The notes: generated by a model not told the origin, from the sequence alone. Counted from the stretch's first letter, positions 17,888 to 25,813 are shown. The stretch is 64,000 bases of DNA from Butyricicoccus intestinisimiae (GCF_018918345.1 NZ_JAHLQI010000004.1:62001-126000), one strand, 5' to 3'. Translations and numbers: made by a program.

Positions 17888-18469
17888 TTATGCCTGATAT
17901 AACCGCTGCTGCAAATCGGCATCGGTGCGGAATCTGCCGCGCAGGGTAGTCGTGGTGGTTTTTGCGTTGGTCTGGCGAATGCCGCGCGCGGTCATGCAGC
18001 TGTGGCAGCCCTGAATCAGCACGCCGACATCTTCGGAGTCCGTGACCATCTGCATAATCTGTGCGATGTCCGAGCCGATGCGCTCCTGCAGCTGCAGGCG
18101 CTTGCTCACCATGTCCGCGATGCGGGCAATTTTGCTCAGGCCGATGACCTTGCCGTTTGGCACATAAGCGACGGTGGCGGTCATGTCGTACATCAGCGCA
18201 ATGTGATGCTCGCAATAGCTGAACAGCTGAATGTCTTTGACGACAACGACGTCTTTGGAGTCGCTCTCAAAATCCATTTCGTCCTCAAAGGTCTTGCCGA
18301 ACATCTGCGCGATTTGTTCGTTGGTGTAGTTCATGCCTTCAAATACTTCGTTGTACATGCGGGCAACGCGATCCGGCGTATCTTTTAAGCCCTCGCGGTC
18401 TGGATCATCCCCCAGCGCGATCAGGATACCGCGGATGTGTTCTTTGATTGCTTTGGTATCAATAGCCAT
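17888..18469 (-). CDS. folE: GTP cyclohydrolase I
   Basis: A 193-residue GTP cyclohydrolase I, which opens GTP to dihydroneopterin triphosphate, the first step of both folate and queuosine synthesis. Zinc ligands are the Cys and His residues of SYCEHH and [14 protein letters not shown] is also conserved. Its place between queE and queC indicates use for queuosine. Confidence 0.96.
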   Translation of the reverse strand: MAIDTKAIKEHIRGILIALGDDPDREGLKDTPDRVARMYNEVFEGMNYTNEQIAQMFGKTFEDEMDFESDSKDVVVVKDIQLFSYCEHHIALMYDMTATVAYVPNGKVIGLSKIARIADMVSKRLQLQERIGSDIAQIMQMVTDSEDVGVLIQGCHSCMTARGIRQTNAKTTTTTLRGRFRTDADLQQRLYQA

Positions 18470-18493
18470 AATTTTTTCGTCCTGTTCTGCGGG

Positions 18494-19162
18494 TTATACG
18501 CCGCGTTTATTTGGGTCCCAGATAAATTTGTGCATCTGCAGCTGCAAGGTGACATCGTTGAGCGTGTGCGCCTGCATAAAATCTACGATTTCAGCCGGTT
18601 CAATGGAACCGAAAACCGGACTGAGGTATACGTGACAGCGGTGTGTCAGATCATAGGTTCGAATAACCTCCAATGCGCGCTGCAAATCCTCCTGACTGCC
18701 GGCGACAAACTTCACGGTGTCCTGTGCGCGGAGCAGTGCGAAATTTTCCGTGCGCATGTGCGCTTCCATGCCGCTGCCGGGCAGCTTGTAATCCATCGTG
18801 AAGGCGATAGACGGGGAGATGCCGACAAACGGTGTCAAATCCACGCTGCCGTTGGTTTCGATTTCGATATATCGGTTTTCTTTTTGCGAGAGCGCCGTGA
18901 GCAGTTCTGTCATGCCGCCGCGCAGCAGCGGTTCTCCGCCGGTCAGTGTGACGTTGTGTACGCCAGCGGCATCGACGGATGCACAGATTTCCTCTGTGGT
19001 CTGACAGACATACGGCACATCCGGCTCGTTCGCCCAAGTGGTGTCGCAAAACGAACAGTTCAAATTACAGCCGCAAAACCGGACAAAAACAGCCAACTGT
19101 CCGGCATGGGTGCCCTCGCCATTGATGCTGGTAAAGGTCTCTGCTACATGAAAGGTTGTCAT
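18494..19162 (-). CDS. queE: 7-carboxy-7-deazaguanine synthase QueE
   Basis: A 222-residue radical SAM enzyme. ETFTSINGEGTHAGQ at the start, the cluster motif CNLNCSFCDT, and LTGGEPLL identify QueE, which contracts the pterin ring to CDG. The start overlaps the stop of queD by 4 bp (ATGA), indicating translational coupling. Confidence 0.95.
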   Translation of the reverse strand: MTTFHVAETFTSINGEGTHAGQLAVFVRFCGCNLNCSFCDTTWANEPDVPYVCQTTEEICASVDAAGVHNVTLTGGEPLLRGGMTELLTALSQKENRYIEIETNGSVDLTPFVGISPSIAFTMDYKLPGSGMEAHMRTENFALLRAQDTVKFVAGSQEDLQRALEVIRTYDLTHRCHVYLSPVFGSIEPAEIVDFMQAHTLNDVTLQLQMHKFIWDPNKRGV

Positions 19163-19590
19163 GCCTGCTCCTCTCCGGTGTACGACGCGCAGTTGTTCGG
19201 CGTTTCATATACCGTGGCCTCTGCGACTGTGTAGCCGCAGGCGGTCATGCGCTGATAGAAATATTCTGCAAAATGTTCGGCTGTCGGACGGAACGGCACT
19301 TCCGTCATCGCAAAGCCGTCCTCCGCCAAGGTGCTGCGCGTTGCCTCACGCAGGGTGCCGGTCTCATAAATAAGGGTGTGATCCAGCTCATCGGCAATGC
19401 GCTTGAGATCGGATTTCAGCTGAGAAAAATCGACCAGCATGCCGCGTTCCTGCGTGGTTGTTTGCAGTGCGCTGCCACTGATGCGAATTTGTACTATCCA
19501 GTGATGGCCGTGGATATTGCTGCACTTGCCCTGATAGTGTGCGAGAAAATGCGCGGCGTCAAAACTTGCCTCCGCTCTTAAATAATACAT
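19159..19590 (-). CDS. queD: 6-carboxytetrahydropterin synthase QueD
   Basis: A 143-residue QueD. The zinc histidines are in FDAAHFLAHY and NIHGHHW, and the catalytic Cys in GKCSNIHGH. First gene of the operon; the start at 19590 follows GAAAGGAAG and lies just after the riboswitch terminator. Together with FolE, QueE, QueC and QueF it gives the full route from GTP to preQ1. Confidence 0.95.
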   Translation of the reverse strand: MYYLRAEASFDAAHFLAHYQGKCSNIHGHHWIVQIRISGSALQTTTQERGMLVDFSQLKSDLKRIADELDHTLIYETGTLREATRSTLAEDGFAMTEVPFRPTAEHFAEYFYQRMTACGYTVAEATVYETPNNCASYTGEEQA

Positions 19591-19603
19591 AAAACTTCCT
19601 TTC

Positions 19604-19634
19604 AAGAAAAAACAGCAGGCATGCCAGCCTGCTG
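19604..19634 (-). terminator. Riboswitch-controlled terminator before queD
   Basis: CAGCAGGC/GCCTGCTG hairpin followed by T6 on the minus strand, just ahead of the queD ribosome site: the expression platform of the preQ1 riboswitch. Confidence 0.85.
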
Positions 19635-19661
19635 CAGAATACACAAAAAAATGATTCATCA

Positions 19662-19705
19662 GCCCTGGTTTTATTTAAAGACAGGATGGTGCAAACGAAC
19701 TGTCT
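19662..19705 (-). ncRNA. preQ1-I riboswitch aptamer
   Basis: Minus-strand AGACAG/CTGTCT stem closing a TTCG...GCACC loop, then the A-rich tail TTAAATAAAACCAGG, which matches the H-type pseudoknot of preQ1-I aptamers (compare the T. tengcongensis tail). Followed by an intrinsic terminator and queD. Confidence 0.8.
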
Positions 19706-19723
19706 GAGTTTCATATTGAGTAT

Positions 19724-19752
19724 ATGATACACCTTGCCCGCGCGGCTGTCAA
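19724..19752 (-). promoter_or_regulatory. Sigma-A promoter of the que operon
   Basis: Minus-strand TTGACA, 17 bp, TATCAT. Confidence 0.75.
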
Positions 19753-19771
19753 TTGAATCTTGCACGTTTCC

Positions 19772-19800
19772 TTGAATCGCGGCGGAAAATGTGATAGTAT
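19772..19800 (+). promoter_or_regulatory. Sigma-A promoter of the lipoprotein gene
   Basis: TTGAAT, 17 bp, TAGTAT; divergent from the que promoter. Confidence 0.55.
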
Positions 19801-19858
19801 AGACAAAGACCTGCAAAAACTGCGGGAATTTCGAGCAAAATATTGGAGATTATCGCAC

Positions 19859-20827
19859 ATGCTTTTGAAACGAATTTCAGCTGTCCTGCTCGCCGGATGC
19901 ATGACTTTGGCAGCGGCAGGCTGCGGTACAGCATCGACAGAGGACGGCACAGGCAGCGGACAGGAGTCCGAAAAGCCGACGCTGGAACAGATTTATGCCG
20001 CGAATACGCTGGAGGCCTATCAGGCGGATGACATTCAGCCGTCGTTCAGTACGTGTATGCGCGTTGGCAAGGAGAAAAAAGAATCCAATGCGCTGCTGAC
20101 GCTGTATTATGATGACGTGCTGGGAACCATTTGCCGCTACCGCAAGACAGAGACGGGAATGCTGTTCAAATACTATTTCCAGCACGACGGACAGGATTTT
20201 TACACCTATGCAGAAGCCAATACAGACGGCAGCATCAAGGAACAAGCACTCGTCATACAGGCAAACGCGGCAGAAAAACAGGAAAACAGCGCGTCCTATG
20301 CCGAGCAGCTGTTTGAGAAATACGGATTTGGTTCGTATAACAGCAAAGAGCGCGTCACCTCGATGCAGGACTGCGGCGAGACCTATCATATTGTGACGGA
20401 CATTTCCGCGCTGTCCGGCACGGGCGACAACGGCAGAACGTATACGTACACCACACAGGAATACGATGTGGAGAAAAAATCTCTGCGCATTTTGGATATT
20501 TTCCGCACCTATACCATGCAGAGCGCCAATGGAGAGGAAAAAACCTGCACCATGTCGCGCAGCATGACGTACAACAGTGACGGTGTTGTAAAACCGGCGG
20601 ACTTCATTGAAGAAAGTCTGGTTGTGCCGGCATGGTCCCGCACCATCACGCTGGTATCCGATGCCGGAAAGCAGACGATTTCTGTTCCGAACGGCATTCC
20701 GGTTTTGGTACAGGCACCGAGCGGCTATACCGCGTACACAGACAGTGCCTGCACACAGAAGTATACCGAAGATACACCGAGCGCCGACCGGACATATCCG
20801 GACAGAACGATTTATTTGGACAAGTAA
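19859..20827 (+). CDS. Lipoprotein of unknown function
   Basis: A 322-residue exported protein. The signal peptide MLLKRISAVLLAGCMTLAA ends in a lipobox AAGC, and the next residues are low-complexity Gly/Ser/Asp, as in surface lipoproteins. The remainder is beta-rich with no domain I recognise. The C-terminus (ITLVSDAGKQTISVPNG, then YTAYTDSACTQKYTED) looks like a small repeat-type end. Start chosen at 19859 for GGAG upstream. Monocistronic. Confidence 0.8.
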   Translation: MLLKRISAVLLAGCMTLAAAGCGTASTEDGTGSGQESEKPTLEQIYAANTLEAYQADDIQPSFSTCMRVGKEKKESNALLTLYYDDVLGTICRYRKTETGMLFKYYFQHDGQDFYTYAEANTDGSIKEQALVIQANAAEKQENSASYAEQLFEKYGFGSYNSKERVTSMQDCGETYHIVTDISALSGTGDNGRTYTYTTQEYDVEKKSLRILDIFRTYTMQSANGEEKTCTMSRSMTYNSDGVVKPADFIEESLVVPAWSRTITLVSDAGKQTISVPNGIPVLVQAPSGYTAYTDSACTQKYTEDTPSADRTYPDRTIYLDK

Positions 20828-20829
20828 GC

Positions 20830-20873
20830 AAAAGCCCTGATTCGACTGAAAATCATCGAATCAGGGCTTTTTT
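20830..20873. terminator. Bidirectional terminator
   Basis: AAAGCCCTGATTCGA/TCGAATCAGGGCTTT hairpin with T-rich ends on both strands. Confidence 0.85.
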
Positions 20874-20884
20874 ATGTCTTTGTA

Positions 20885-21643
20885 TCAAATGTGCTTGTGC
20901 AGCAGCTGGAGAACCATGCGCAGGGAATCCAGATCAATCTGTCCCGGTGCAGAAGCTGCGCCAATCGTACCGAAGGTCACAGCGCTGCCGAAAATTTCGC
21001 CGCTCAGACGGCTGATGATGCCGCTCTGACCCATGGACATGGTGATGAGCGGGCAGTCGCTCTCGCGCGACATCTGCTCCGTGGCGTACAGCAGCTCCAA
21101 GACATCGTGCTTGTCCTTTGGCATGACGGCGATTTTTAAAATATCCGCGCCGACACTCTCCGCATGCTTCATGCGGGCGATCAGCTCTTCATGCGGCGGG
21201 GTGCGGTCAAAATCGTGGTTGGAGATAATGACCGGCATGCCGTGGCTGTGTGCCAGATCCGTCAGCTCCTTGACAATCTCGTCACCGATGAACAGCTCGA
21301 CATCAATCATGTCGACCAGATGCTCCTCGATGGCGGTGCGGTACAGCTCAACGTAGTATTCCGGTTCAATCGGCTGCTTGCCGCCCTCACCGATGGTACG
21401 GAAGGTCAAAATAAACGGCTGGTCGTCCAGAATGCCGTGCAGGATGCGGGAGGCGCGGCGAACCATGTTGATGTCATGGAAATCCGCAAAGCGGTCAATA
21501 CGCCATTCAATCAAATCGAAATTTTTGCGCTGCATGCCGCGTGCCTGAGAGAAAATCTCGCGCAGGTTGGTGGCAACGATTGGAACACAAATTTTCGGAA
21601 TGCCGCTGCCGATGCAGCAGTTCTTTACACAAACATTGCTCAT
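20885..21643 (-). CDS. aroD: Type I 3-dehydroquinate dehydratase
   Basis: A 252-residue shikimate-pathway enzyme. The Schiff-base lysine is in ADILKIAVMP and the catalytic His in IISNHDF; EWRIDRFAD and QSGIISR are also conserved. The Cys-rich N-terminus (VCVKNCCIGSG) precedes the usual start of the barrel. Stand-alone gene, with GAGGAAG before the ATG at 21643. Confidence 0.95.
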   Translation of the reverse strand: MSNVCVKNCCIGSGIPKICVPIVATNLREIFSQARGMQRKNFDLIEWRIDRFADFHDINMVRRASRILHGILDDQPFILTFRTIGEGGKQPIEPEYYVELYRTAIEEHLVDMIDVELFIGDEIVKELTDLAHSHGMPVIISNHDFDRTPPHEELIARMKHAESVGADILKIAVMPKDKHDVLELLYATEQMSRESDCPLITMSMGQSGIISRLSGEIFGSAVTFGTIGAASAPGQIDLDSLRMVLQLLHKHI

Positions 21644-21774
21644 GCTATCTTCCTCTTTCTATTTCTAACCAAGTGGTGGAACTCTTGCTTTTTCAAGTTT
21701 ATCATATTTTCGCAAAAAATACTATGCATTCTGTGTAAAAAATTGCGGCGTGCGCAAAAAAGAACAGACAGATA

Positions 21775-22269
21775 TTACAGAAGAACAAAACCGACCCAAC
21801 CGGACAGCAGGCCGATGCAAAAGCCCGCGATGACATCGCGCGGAAAATGCACGCCGCCCAGCACCCGCATGACGGCAAGCCATACCGTGATGAGCAAGCC
21901 GATTGCGCCGAGGCAGGGAACCGTGTACAAAAAGGCGCAGGAGATAACGGCGGAAGAAAACACATGCCGGCTTGGAAACGAGTGGCCGCGCGTGTCTTTG
22001 TGGATGAGGGGCCGGATGTCCAGCTGTTCATAGGGGCGCGGCATATTGACGCGGTCACGAAAGACAGACACCAGCACAAACGAAATGGCGGGCGTCAGAA
22101 AAACGGTTGCCAGTCTCGCGTCCTTTTGCAGCAGCAGCGTGAGCAGCAGCAGCGGATATGTAAGGTAGACGAGCAGCGTCAGCACCTTGTTGATACACAG
22201 CAGCGCCTTGGTCAGGCTCGGATGCCTGCGCAGCGGGCGCGTCCAGACTTCATAATCCTGAGCAGTCAT
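21775..22269 (-). CDS. PAP2-family phosphatase
   Basis: A 164-residue membrane protein with about four to five spans. The acid phosphatase motifs are VNMPRP, FPSRHVFSS (the PSxH motif) and RVLGGVHFPRDV. It probably dephosphorylates a lipid phosphate such as undecaprenyl diphosphate or phosphatidate. The start at 22269 has AAGGAG; an earlier in-frame start does not. Confidence 0.88.
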   Translation of the reverse strand: MTAQDYEVWTRPLRRHPSLTKALLCINKVLTLLVYLTYPLLLLTLLLQKDARLATVFLTPAISFVLVSVFRDRVNMPRPYEQLDIRPLIHKDTRGHSFPSRHVFSSAVISCAFLYTVPCLGAIGLLITVWLAVMRVLGGVHFPRDVIAGFCIGLLSGWVGFVLL

Positions 22270-22297
22270 AAAAAACACTCCTTTGGTCAAACGAAAT

Positions 22298-22325
22298 CAC
22301 CTTTTTGCATCTGCGGCATAGAATG
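22298..22325 (+). promoter_or_regulatory. Possible sigma-K-type promoter of the split gene
   Basis: CACC at 22298-22301 (the -35 AC), 16 bp, then GCATAGAATG at 22316-22325. This resembles the B. subtilis mother-cell consensus AC - 16/17 bp - gCATAnnnTa. The motif is short and degenerate, so chance is not excluded. No sigma-A promoter was found in the same place. Confidence 0.35.
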
Positions 22326-22356
22326 CAACAGAACATCTGAGATGGAGGGAAAACAT

Positions 22357-22896
22357 ATGAGTGAACGCGTAACACCCGGCCCAATCTGCGGAGAAAAGCC
22401 CATCCGTGAGGCGGTCTGCACGCATACTAGAAAAGTCTATGACGCCTGCCGCTCCAAGGAATGCATCCGCGATTTGCGAGTTTATCTGACGCGGCAGTCG
22501 CAGGAGCTGTTGGAACGCTCGTCCAGTGTCAAGCCGCGCCGCGCAGAGCTGCTGTGGGTAGACATTGACGTACAGCCGGTGGACTTTAACCGCGGTTTTT
22601 TCCATGTGGATGTCCGCTATTACTACAAGGTATTCGCGGAAATCAGTGCGGGCTGCGGCCGCATGCAGGACATTTGCGGTCTGGCATATTTTGACAAGCG
22701 AACGATTTTGTACGGCAGTGAGGGCACGGCGCGCATCTTTACCTCACAGGCCGGTGCGCCGAACGCACAGACCATCGAGCGCACGAACAAGCCGGAGGCA
22801 GTTGTTGAACCATTTGCCCCGCTCAATGCGAGGATGCCAAGGGCAGCGGCACGCCGTCCTTGGACGCAAAGGTCAGCGTATCGCCCTCATAGATGA
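22357..22896 (+). CDS. 5' part of a split conserved cysteine-rich gene
   Basis: Starts MSERVTPGPICGEKPIREAV after a GGAGGG site. Codons 1-148 (to 22800) match the N-terminal half of a clostridial protein family of about 290 residues: ICTHT-like start, VDFNRGFFHVDVRYYYKV, GCGR, FDKRTILYGSEG and the joint TNKPEAVVE. The frame then reads about 30 foreign codons into the inserted element and stops at 22896. The second half is at 24271-24690. The family function is unknown. The cysteine clusters and the sigma-K-like promoter make a spore-coat role thinkable, but this is inference. Confidence 0.85.
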   Translation: MSERVTPGPICGEKPIREAVCTHTRKVYDACRSKECIRDLRVYLTRQSQELLERSSSVKPRRAELLWVDIDVQPVDFNRGFFHVDVRYYYKVFAEISAGCGRMQDICGLAYFDKRTILYGSEGTARIFTSQAGAPNAQTIERTNKPEAVVEPFAPLNARMPRAAARRPWTQRSAYRPHR

Positions 22897-23308
22897 ACTT
22901 GAGGGAGAAAAACGGCTGCGTTTCGTCAAACAGCAGATTTAGAAAAATTTTGTCGCCTTCCCATGCGGGCAGAGAGAGCAGCTGTTCGCGCGGAATCCAT
23001 TCCAGATCGCCCTCGTCGCATTCGATAAGATTGCCGGTGAAGCCGTCCGCCGTGAACAAATGCATGTACTCGGTCTCCCAGATGTCGGAAACAAAGGTCA
23101 CAATGCCGCGGTATTTGTAGTGCGTCAAGGTCAGACCGGTTTCCTCCTTGGTCTCGCGCACAACGCAGTCCTCCGGACTCTCTTTGTCTTCAAATTTGCC
23201 GCCGATGCCAAGCCATTTGTCATGGCTCTGGTCATTTTTCTTTTTCGTGCGGTGCAGCATCAAATAATTGTCATTTTTCTGAATATAAATCAGCGTTGTA
23301 TTGCGCAT
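22823..23308 (-). CDS. NUDIX hydrolase (MutT-like) inside the element
   Basis: A 161-residue NUDIX protein of the 8-oxo-dGTP diphosphatase type: NTTLIYIQKNDNYLMLHRTKK at the start (in part), WLGIGGKFED, and a complete Nudix box ending RETKEETGL. The start at 23308 has AGGTGA six bases upstream; a longer start at 23317 is GTG and less likely. Its stop lies 23 bp inside the left end. Its role in an element is unclear: it may be cargo or a relic. Confidence 0.88.
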   Translation of the reverse strand: MRNTTLIYIQKNDNYLMLHRTKKKNDQSHDKWLGIGGKFEDKESPEDCVVRETKEETGLTLTHYKYRGIVTFVSDIWETEYMHLFTADGFTGNLIECDEGDLEWIPREQLLSLPAWEGDKIFLNLLFDETQPFFSLKFIYEGDTLTFASKDGVPLPLASSH

Positions 23309-23373
23309 CAAAATCACCTGACTTTCTGTCTGTTATTGTAAAAGATTCGGAGGAAAAACGCAATGAATTTCTG

Positions 23374-23381
23374 CATATACT
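23374..23381 (+). promoter_or_regulatory. Possible -10 box of the recombinase gene
   Basis: CATATACT 22 bp before the recombinase start. It contains TATACT (sigma-A -10) and equals the sigma-E -10 consensus CATACAnT in seven of eight positions. No convincing -35 for either was found. Confidence 0.25.
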
Positions 23382-23402
23382 TGTCGGATAGGAGGGAAGA
23401 AC

Positions 23403-24287
23403 ATGATTCCATTGCGCATGGCGGCATACTGCCGCGTATCCACCCAAAAACAGACACAGCTCGACAGTCTTGTCCATCAGCGCTTGTTTTTTGCATCGTA
23501 TGCGCGCAGCAATCAGCTGCACTTGACGCATATTTACGCGGATGCGGGCATTTCCGGCAGACAAATGCGCAACAGGACGGAATTTTTACACATGCTGGAC
23601 GATGCACAGGCGGGTGCGTTTGATGTGCTGTGCGTCAAGGATATTTCGCGCTTTGCGCGCAACACGGTCGACTGCCTGCAGGCGGTGCGCCAGCTCAAGC
23701 AATGCGGCGTACAGCTTCGATTTTTGTCGGAAGGACAGGCGTGCATGGGGGATTCGGAATTTATTCTGACCGTATACGCGTCACTGGCGCAGGAGGAGAG
23801 CGCGCATTTGTCCAAGCGCATCAAATTTGGCAAGGACATCAATGCCAGACGCGGACGGGTGCCGCCGGTGATTTTCGGGTATACGCGCACCGGATTGTTT
23901 TCCCTGCGCATCCAGCCGAGAGAGGCGGAGACGGTGCGGGAGATGTTTCGGCTGTATCTCGCGGGCATGGGTGCAGCGGGCATCGCGGCACACTTAAATC
24001 ATGCGGGACGTTTCACAAAGCGCGGAAACAGATGGGATGCACGCGGCGTGCGGCGCTGTCTGGACAATTCGATTTACTGCGGCGTGTTCGTCAATCATAA
24101 AAGCACCGTGGTTGATTACTTGGAGGGAAAGACGCAGGCGCTGCCGCAGCAGGATTGGTATGTGCATGCGCGGCCGGAATGGGCGATTGTCTCGCGGGAG
24201 CTGTTTGAAGCCGTGCAGGGCGAGCGCCGCCGTCGGCGGGCGATTGCTGCACAGGGAAAAGCCTGCGGCACAAACAGAAACACTTGA
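23403..24287 (+). CDS. Serine site-specific recombinase
   Basis: A 294-residue large-type serine recombinase. The catalytic serine is Ser13 in AAYCRVSTQKQTQ; the resolvase domain (to about 145) holds GISGRQMRNR and DVLCVKDISRFARNT. The recombinase domain follows (about 155-260: VPPVIFGYTR, GRFTKRGNRWDARGVRR, NSIYCGVFVNHK). It lacks the zinc-ribbon and long coiled-coil C-terminus of phage integrases, so it is short for the family. The start has a strong AGGAGGG site. The last codons and stop lie in the right flank (host gene sequence in another frame), so the 3' end would change on excision. It resembles SpoIVCA/TnpX-type enzymes. Confidence 0.92.
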   Translation: MIPLRMAAYCRVSTQKQTQLDSLVHQRLFFASYARSNQLHLTHIYADAGISGRQMRNRTEFLHMLDDAQAGAFDVLCVKDISRFARNTVDCLQAVRQLKQCGVQLRFLSEGQACMGDSEFILTVYASLAQEESAHLSKRIKFGKDINARRGRVPPVIFGYTRTGLFSLRIQPREAETVREMFRLYLAGMGAAGIAAHLNHAGRFTKRGNRWDARGVRRCLDNSIYCGVFVNHKSTVVDYLEGKTQALPQQDWYVHARPEWAIVSRELFEAVQGERRRRRAIAAQGKACGTNRNT

Positions 24288-24690
24288 CCCGCTGGTGCTG
24301 TCCGCCAAGATTATGGAGCCGGAGTGCCGGTGCGGCTGCTGCTGTGATTTGAGCGAGGTGCCGGAACCGCTGAGCTGCCTGTTCGGTGACGACATCATTC
24401 TGGACACCGGCGTGAAAAAGCTGTTTGTCACGCTGGGACAGTTTTCCATTATCCGTTTGGAGCGCGACATTCAGCTGCTCATGCCGGCATACGACATCTG
24501 CATGCCTGCCAAGGACTGCAGCTGTTCCGGCGGCTGCTGCAAACAGGAGGACCCGTGCGAGATGTTCAGCCGATTTGAATTTCCGGTTGAGGAATTTTTC
24601 CCGAAGGACGGGCGGGGCGCGCCGAGTGATTTCGACAAGGATTGCGGATGCCGTCCCAAAAAGGACGAATGCCGCGGCTGCCGCAGCTAA
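24271..24690 (+). CDS. 3' part of the split cysteine-rich gene
   Basis: Reads QTETLDPLVLSAKIMEPECR from the joint with no start codon of its own, then a CRCGCCCD cluster, LFVTLGQFSIIRLERD, LLMPAYDICMP, more cysteine clusters (CSCSGGCC, CGCRPKKDECRGC) and a stop at 24690. The family normally has AVVEVVDP followed by such a C-rich stretch, so this is plainly the continuation of the gene at 22357. Joined, the protein has about 287 residues. No stop or frameshift has built up in either half, which argues for recent insertion or regulated excision. Confidence 0.85.
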   Translation, partial: QTETLDPLVLSAKIMEPECRCGCCCDLSEVPEPLSCLFGDDIILDTGVKKLFVTLGQFSIIRLERDIQLLMPAYDICMPAKDCSCSGGCCKQEDPCEMFSRFEFPVEEFFPKDGRGAPSDFDKDCGCRPKKDECRGCRS

Positions 24691-24712
24691 ACAAACCGCG
24701 CCAGTGGGCGGG

Positions 24713-24741
24713 AAAGCCGGAGAGAAATTTCCGGCTTTTTT
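24713..24741 (+). terminator. Terminator after the split gene
   Basis: AAAGCCGGA...TCCGGCTTT hairpin with a T run. Confidence 0.8.
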
Positions 24742-24762
24742 GCTTTGTACGCCGCAAAACTA

Positions 24763-24791
24763 TTGCGAAAATGGTGCATTCGTAGTACAAT
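24763..24791 (+). promoter_or_regulatory. Sigma-A promoter of the coiled-coil gene
   Basis: TTGCGA, 17 bp, TACAAT; leaves an untranslated leader of about 130 nt in which I see no known RNA. Confidence 0.6.
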
Positions 24792-24931
24792 AAGTTTGAT
24801 TTTATTTGCGGAATCAGATGGGAACGAGGAATGCTTTGCGGGTTTACGGCAAAGTGTACGAAGAAGGTTTCGCTTTATGATTTGATTTTTACGATATGAC
24901 GGTTTTATCCGGATGGAATAGGAGAGACAGC

Positions 24932-25813
24932 ATGTTTGAGAGTGTAAAAGAACTGCTTAGCGCAAGAGAAACGCTGGAGACGGTTCAGGAACAAATCGCA
25001 GAGTCCGAAGCCAAACTGCAGGAGCTGCAGGAGCAGCTCAAGGATGCTGAGGCAGAACTTGCCGCACGCAATGATACCATCGCAAAGAAGGATGATATTG
25101 TCATTGCGATTCACAAGCAGACGACAGAAGAACGGCAAAAGATTGTCGACCACTATGACAAGCTGGAAAAAGCGGCGCACAGCAAGCTGGACAAGACGGA
25201 GGATTTGCTCAAGAAGGCGGAGACGCATTTTGAGGACTGCGAGCGGCAGGTATACTGCATGGCGAATTTGTACAAGGCGATGCGCGCAGCCATTTCCCGC
25301 TACAGCCTGTCCTCCGTGCCGGAGGACATCGCAATCACGCCGGAAGAGATGGAGGAGCTTCGTCTGACAGAGGAATCTGTTGGTCTCAAGATGCACTCCT
25401 ACAAGATGGAAGATCTGCACAAAATGCATGAGGCAAACAACACGCTTCTGGAACAGCTGCTGGCGCGGTATGAAATGCGCCTGAGCATGCCGACCGACCG
25501 CGTGGTATTCCAGCTCATGACACTGGGGCTGCGTGCAGAGCTTCAGCAGATTATCAGTGAGCTGACCTACGGAGAACTGAGCCGTGCACAGGTGCGGCTG
25601 CATCTGGCTGTGAACAAGTACATGAAAATCGTGTCCTTTGGCAAGCTGCCGTCTACCGATGAATTGGCGGCATATGCTTCCGAACTGGAAGTGCTGCTCA
25701 AGGAGACCCTGCGTCTGGAACATACCTATTTGGAGCGTCAGTCGGATTACGAAAAGCACAAGCGCATTTTCGGTGATCCGGATGAAACGGATGCACAAAA
25801 CGCAGCTACCTGA
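24932..25813 (+). CDS. Coiled-coil protein of unknown function
   Basis: A 293-residue soluble protein, not recognised. Residues about 8-110 are a long heptad-repeat helix rich in Glu, Lys and Gln (ETVQEQIAESEAKLQELQEQ and on), and the C-terminal half is helical too. No signal peptide or membrane span. Start set at 24932 by AGGAGAG. It is separated by a terminator-like hairpin from the radical SAM pair, so it is probably its own unit. Confidence 0.75.
   Translation: MFESVKELLSARETLETVQEQIAESEAKLQELQEQLKDAEAELAARNDTIAKKDDIVIAIHKQTTEERQKIVDHYDKLEKAAHSKLDKTEDLLKKAETHFEDCERQVYCMANLYKAMRAAISRYSLSSVPEDIAITPEEMEELRLTEESVGLKMHSYKMEDLHKMHEANNTLLEQLLARYEMRLSMPTDRVVFQLMTLGLRAELQQIISELTYGELSRAQVRLHLAVNKYMKIVSFGKLPSTDELAAYASELEVLLKETLRLEHTYLERQSDYEKHKRIFGDPDETDAQNAAT

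Larger units (their letters stand above)
22801..24270 (+). mobile_element. 1.47-kb intervening element with serine recombinase and NUDIX gene
   Basis: Everything between the two halves of the split gene. Left joint AAGCCGGAGGCAGTTGTTGA and right joint AAGCCTGCGGCACAAACAGA share AAGCC, GGCA and GA in a gapless alignment, so excision anywhere in the block keeps the frame. With the GGCA core the ends are 22800/22801 and 24270/24271 and the length is 1470 bp, a multiple of three. The contents are only two divergent genes, a NUDIX hydrolase (minus) and a serine recombinase (plus), which fill the element to within about 20 bp of each end. The layout equals a very small skin-type element. Confidence 0.75.

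Noticed and set aside
23403-24287. Remnant of a prophage integrase
   Set aside because: No other phage genes; the recombinase is intact with catalytic serine and a strong ribosome site, and its position defines a complete small element.
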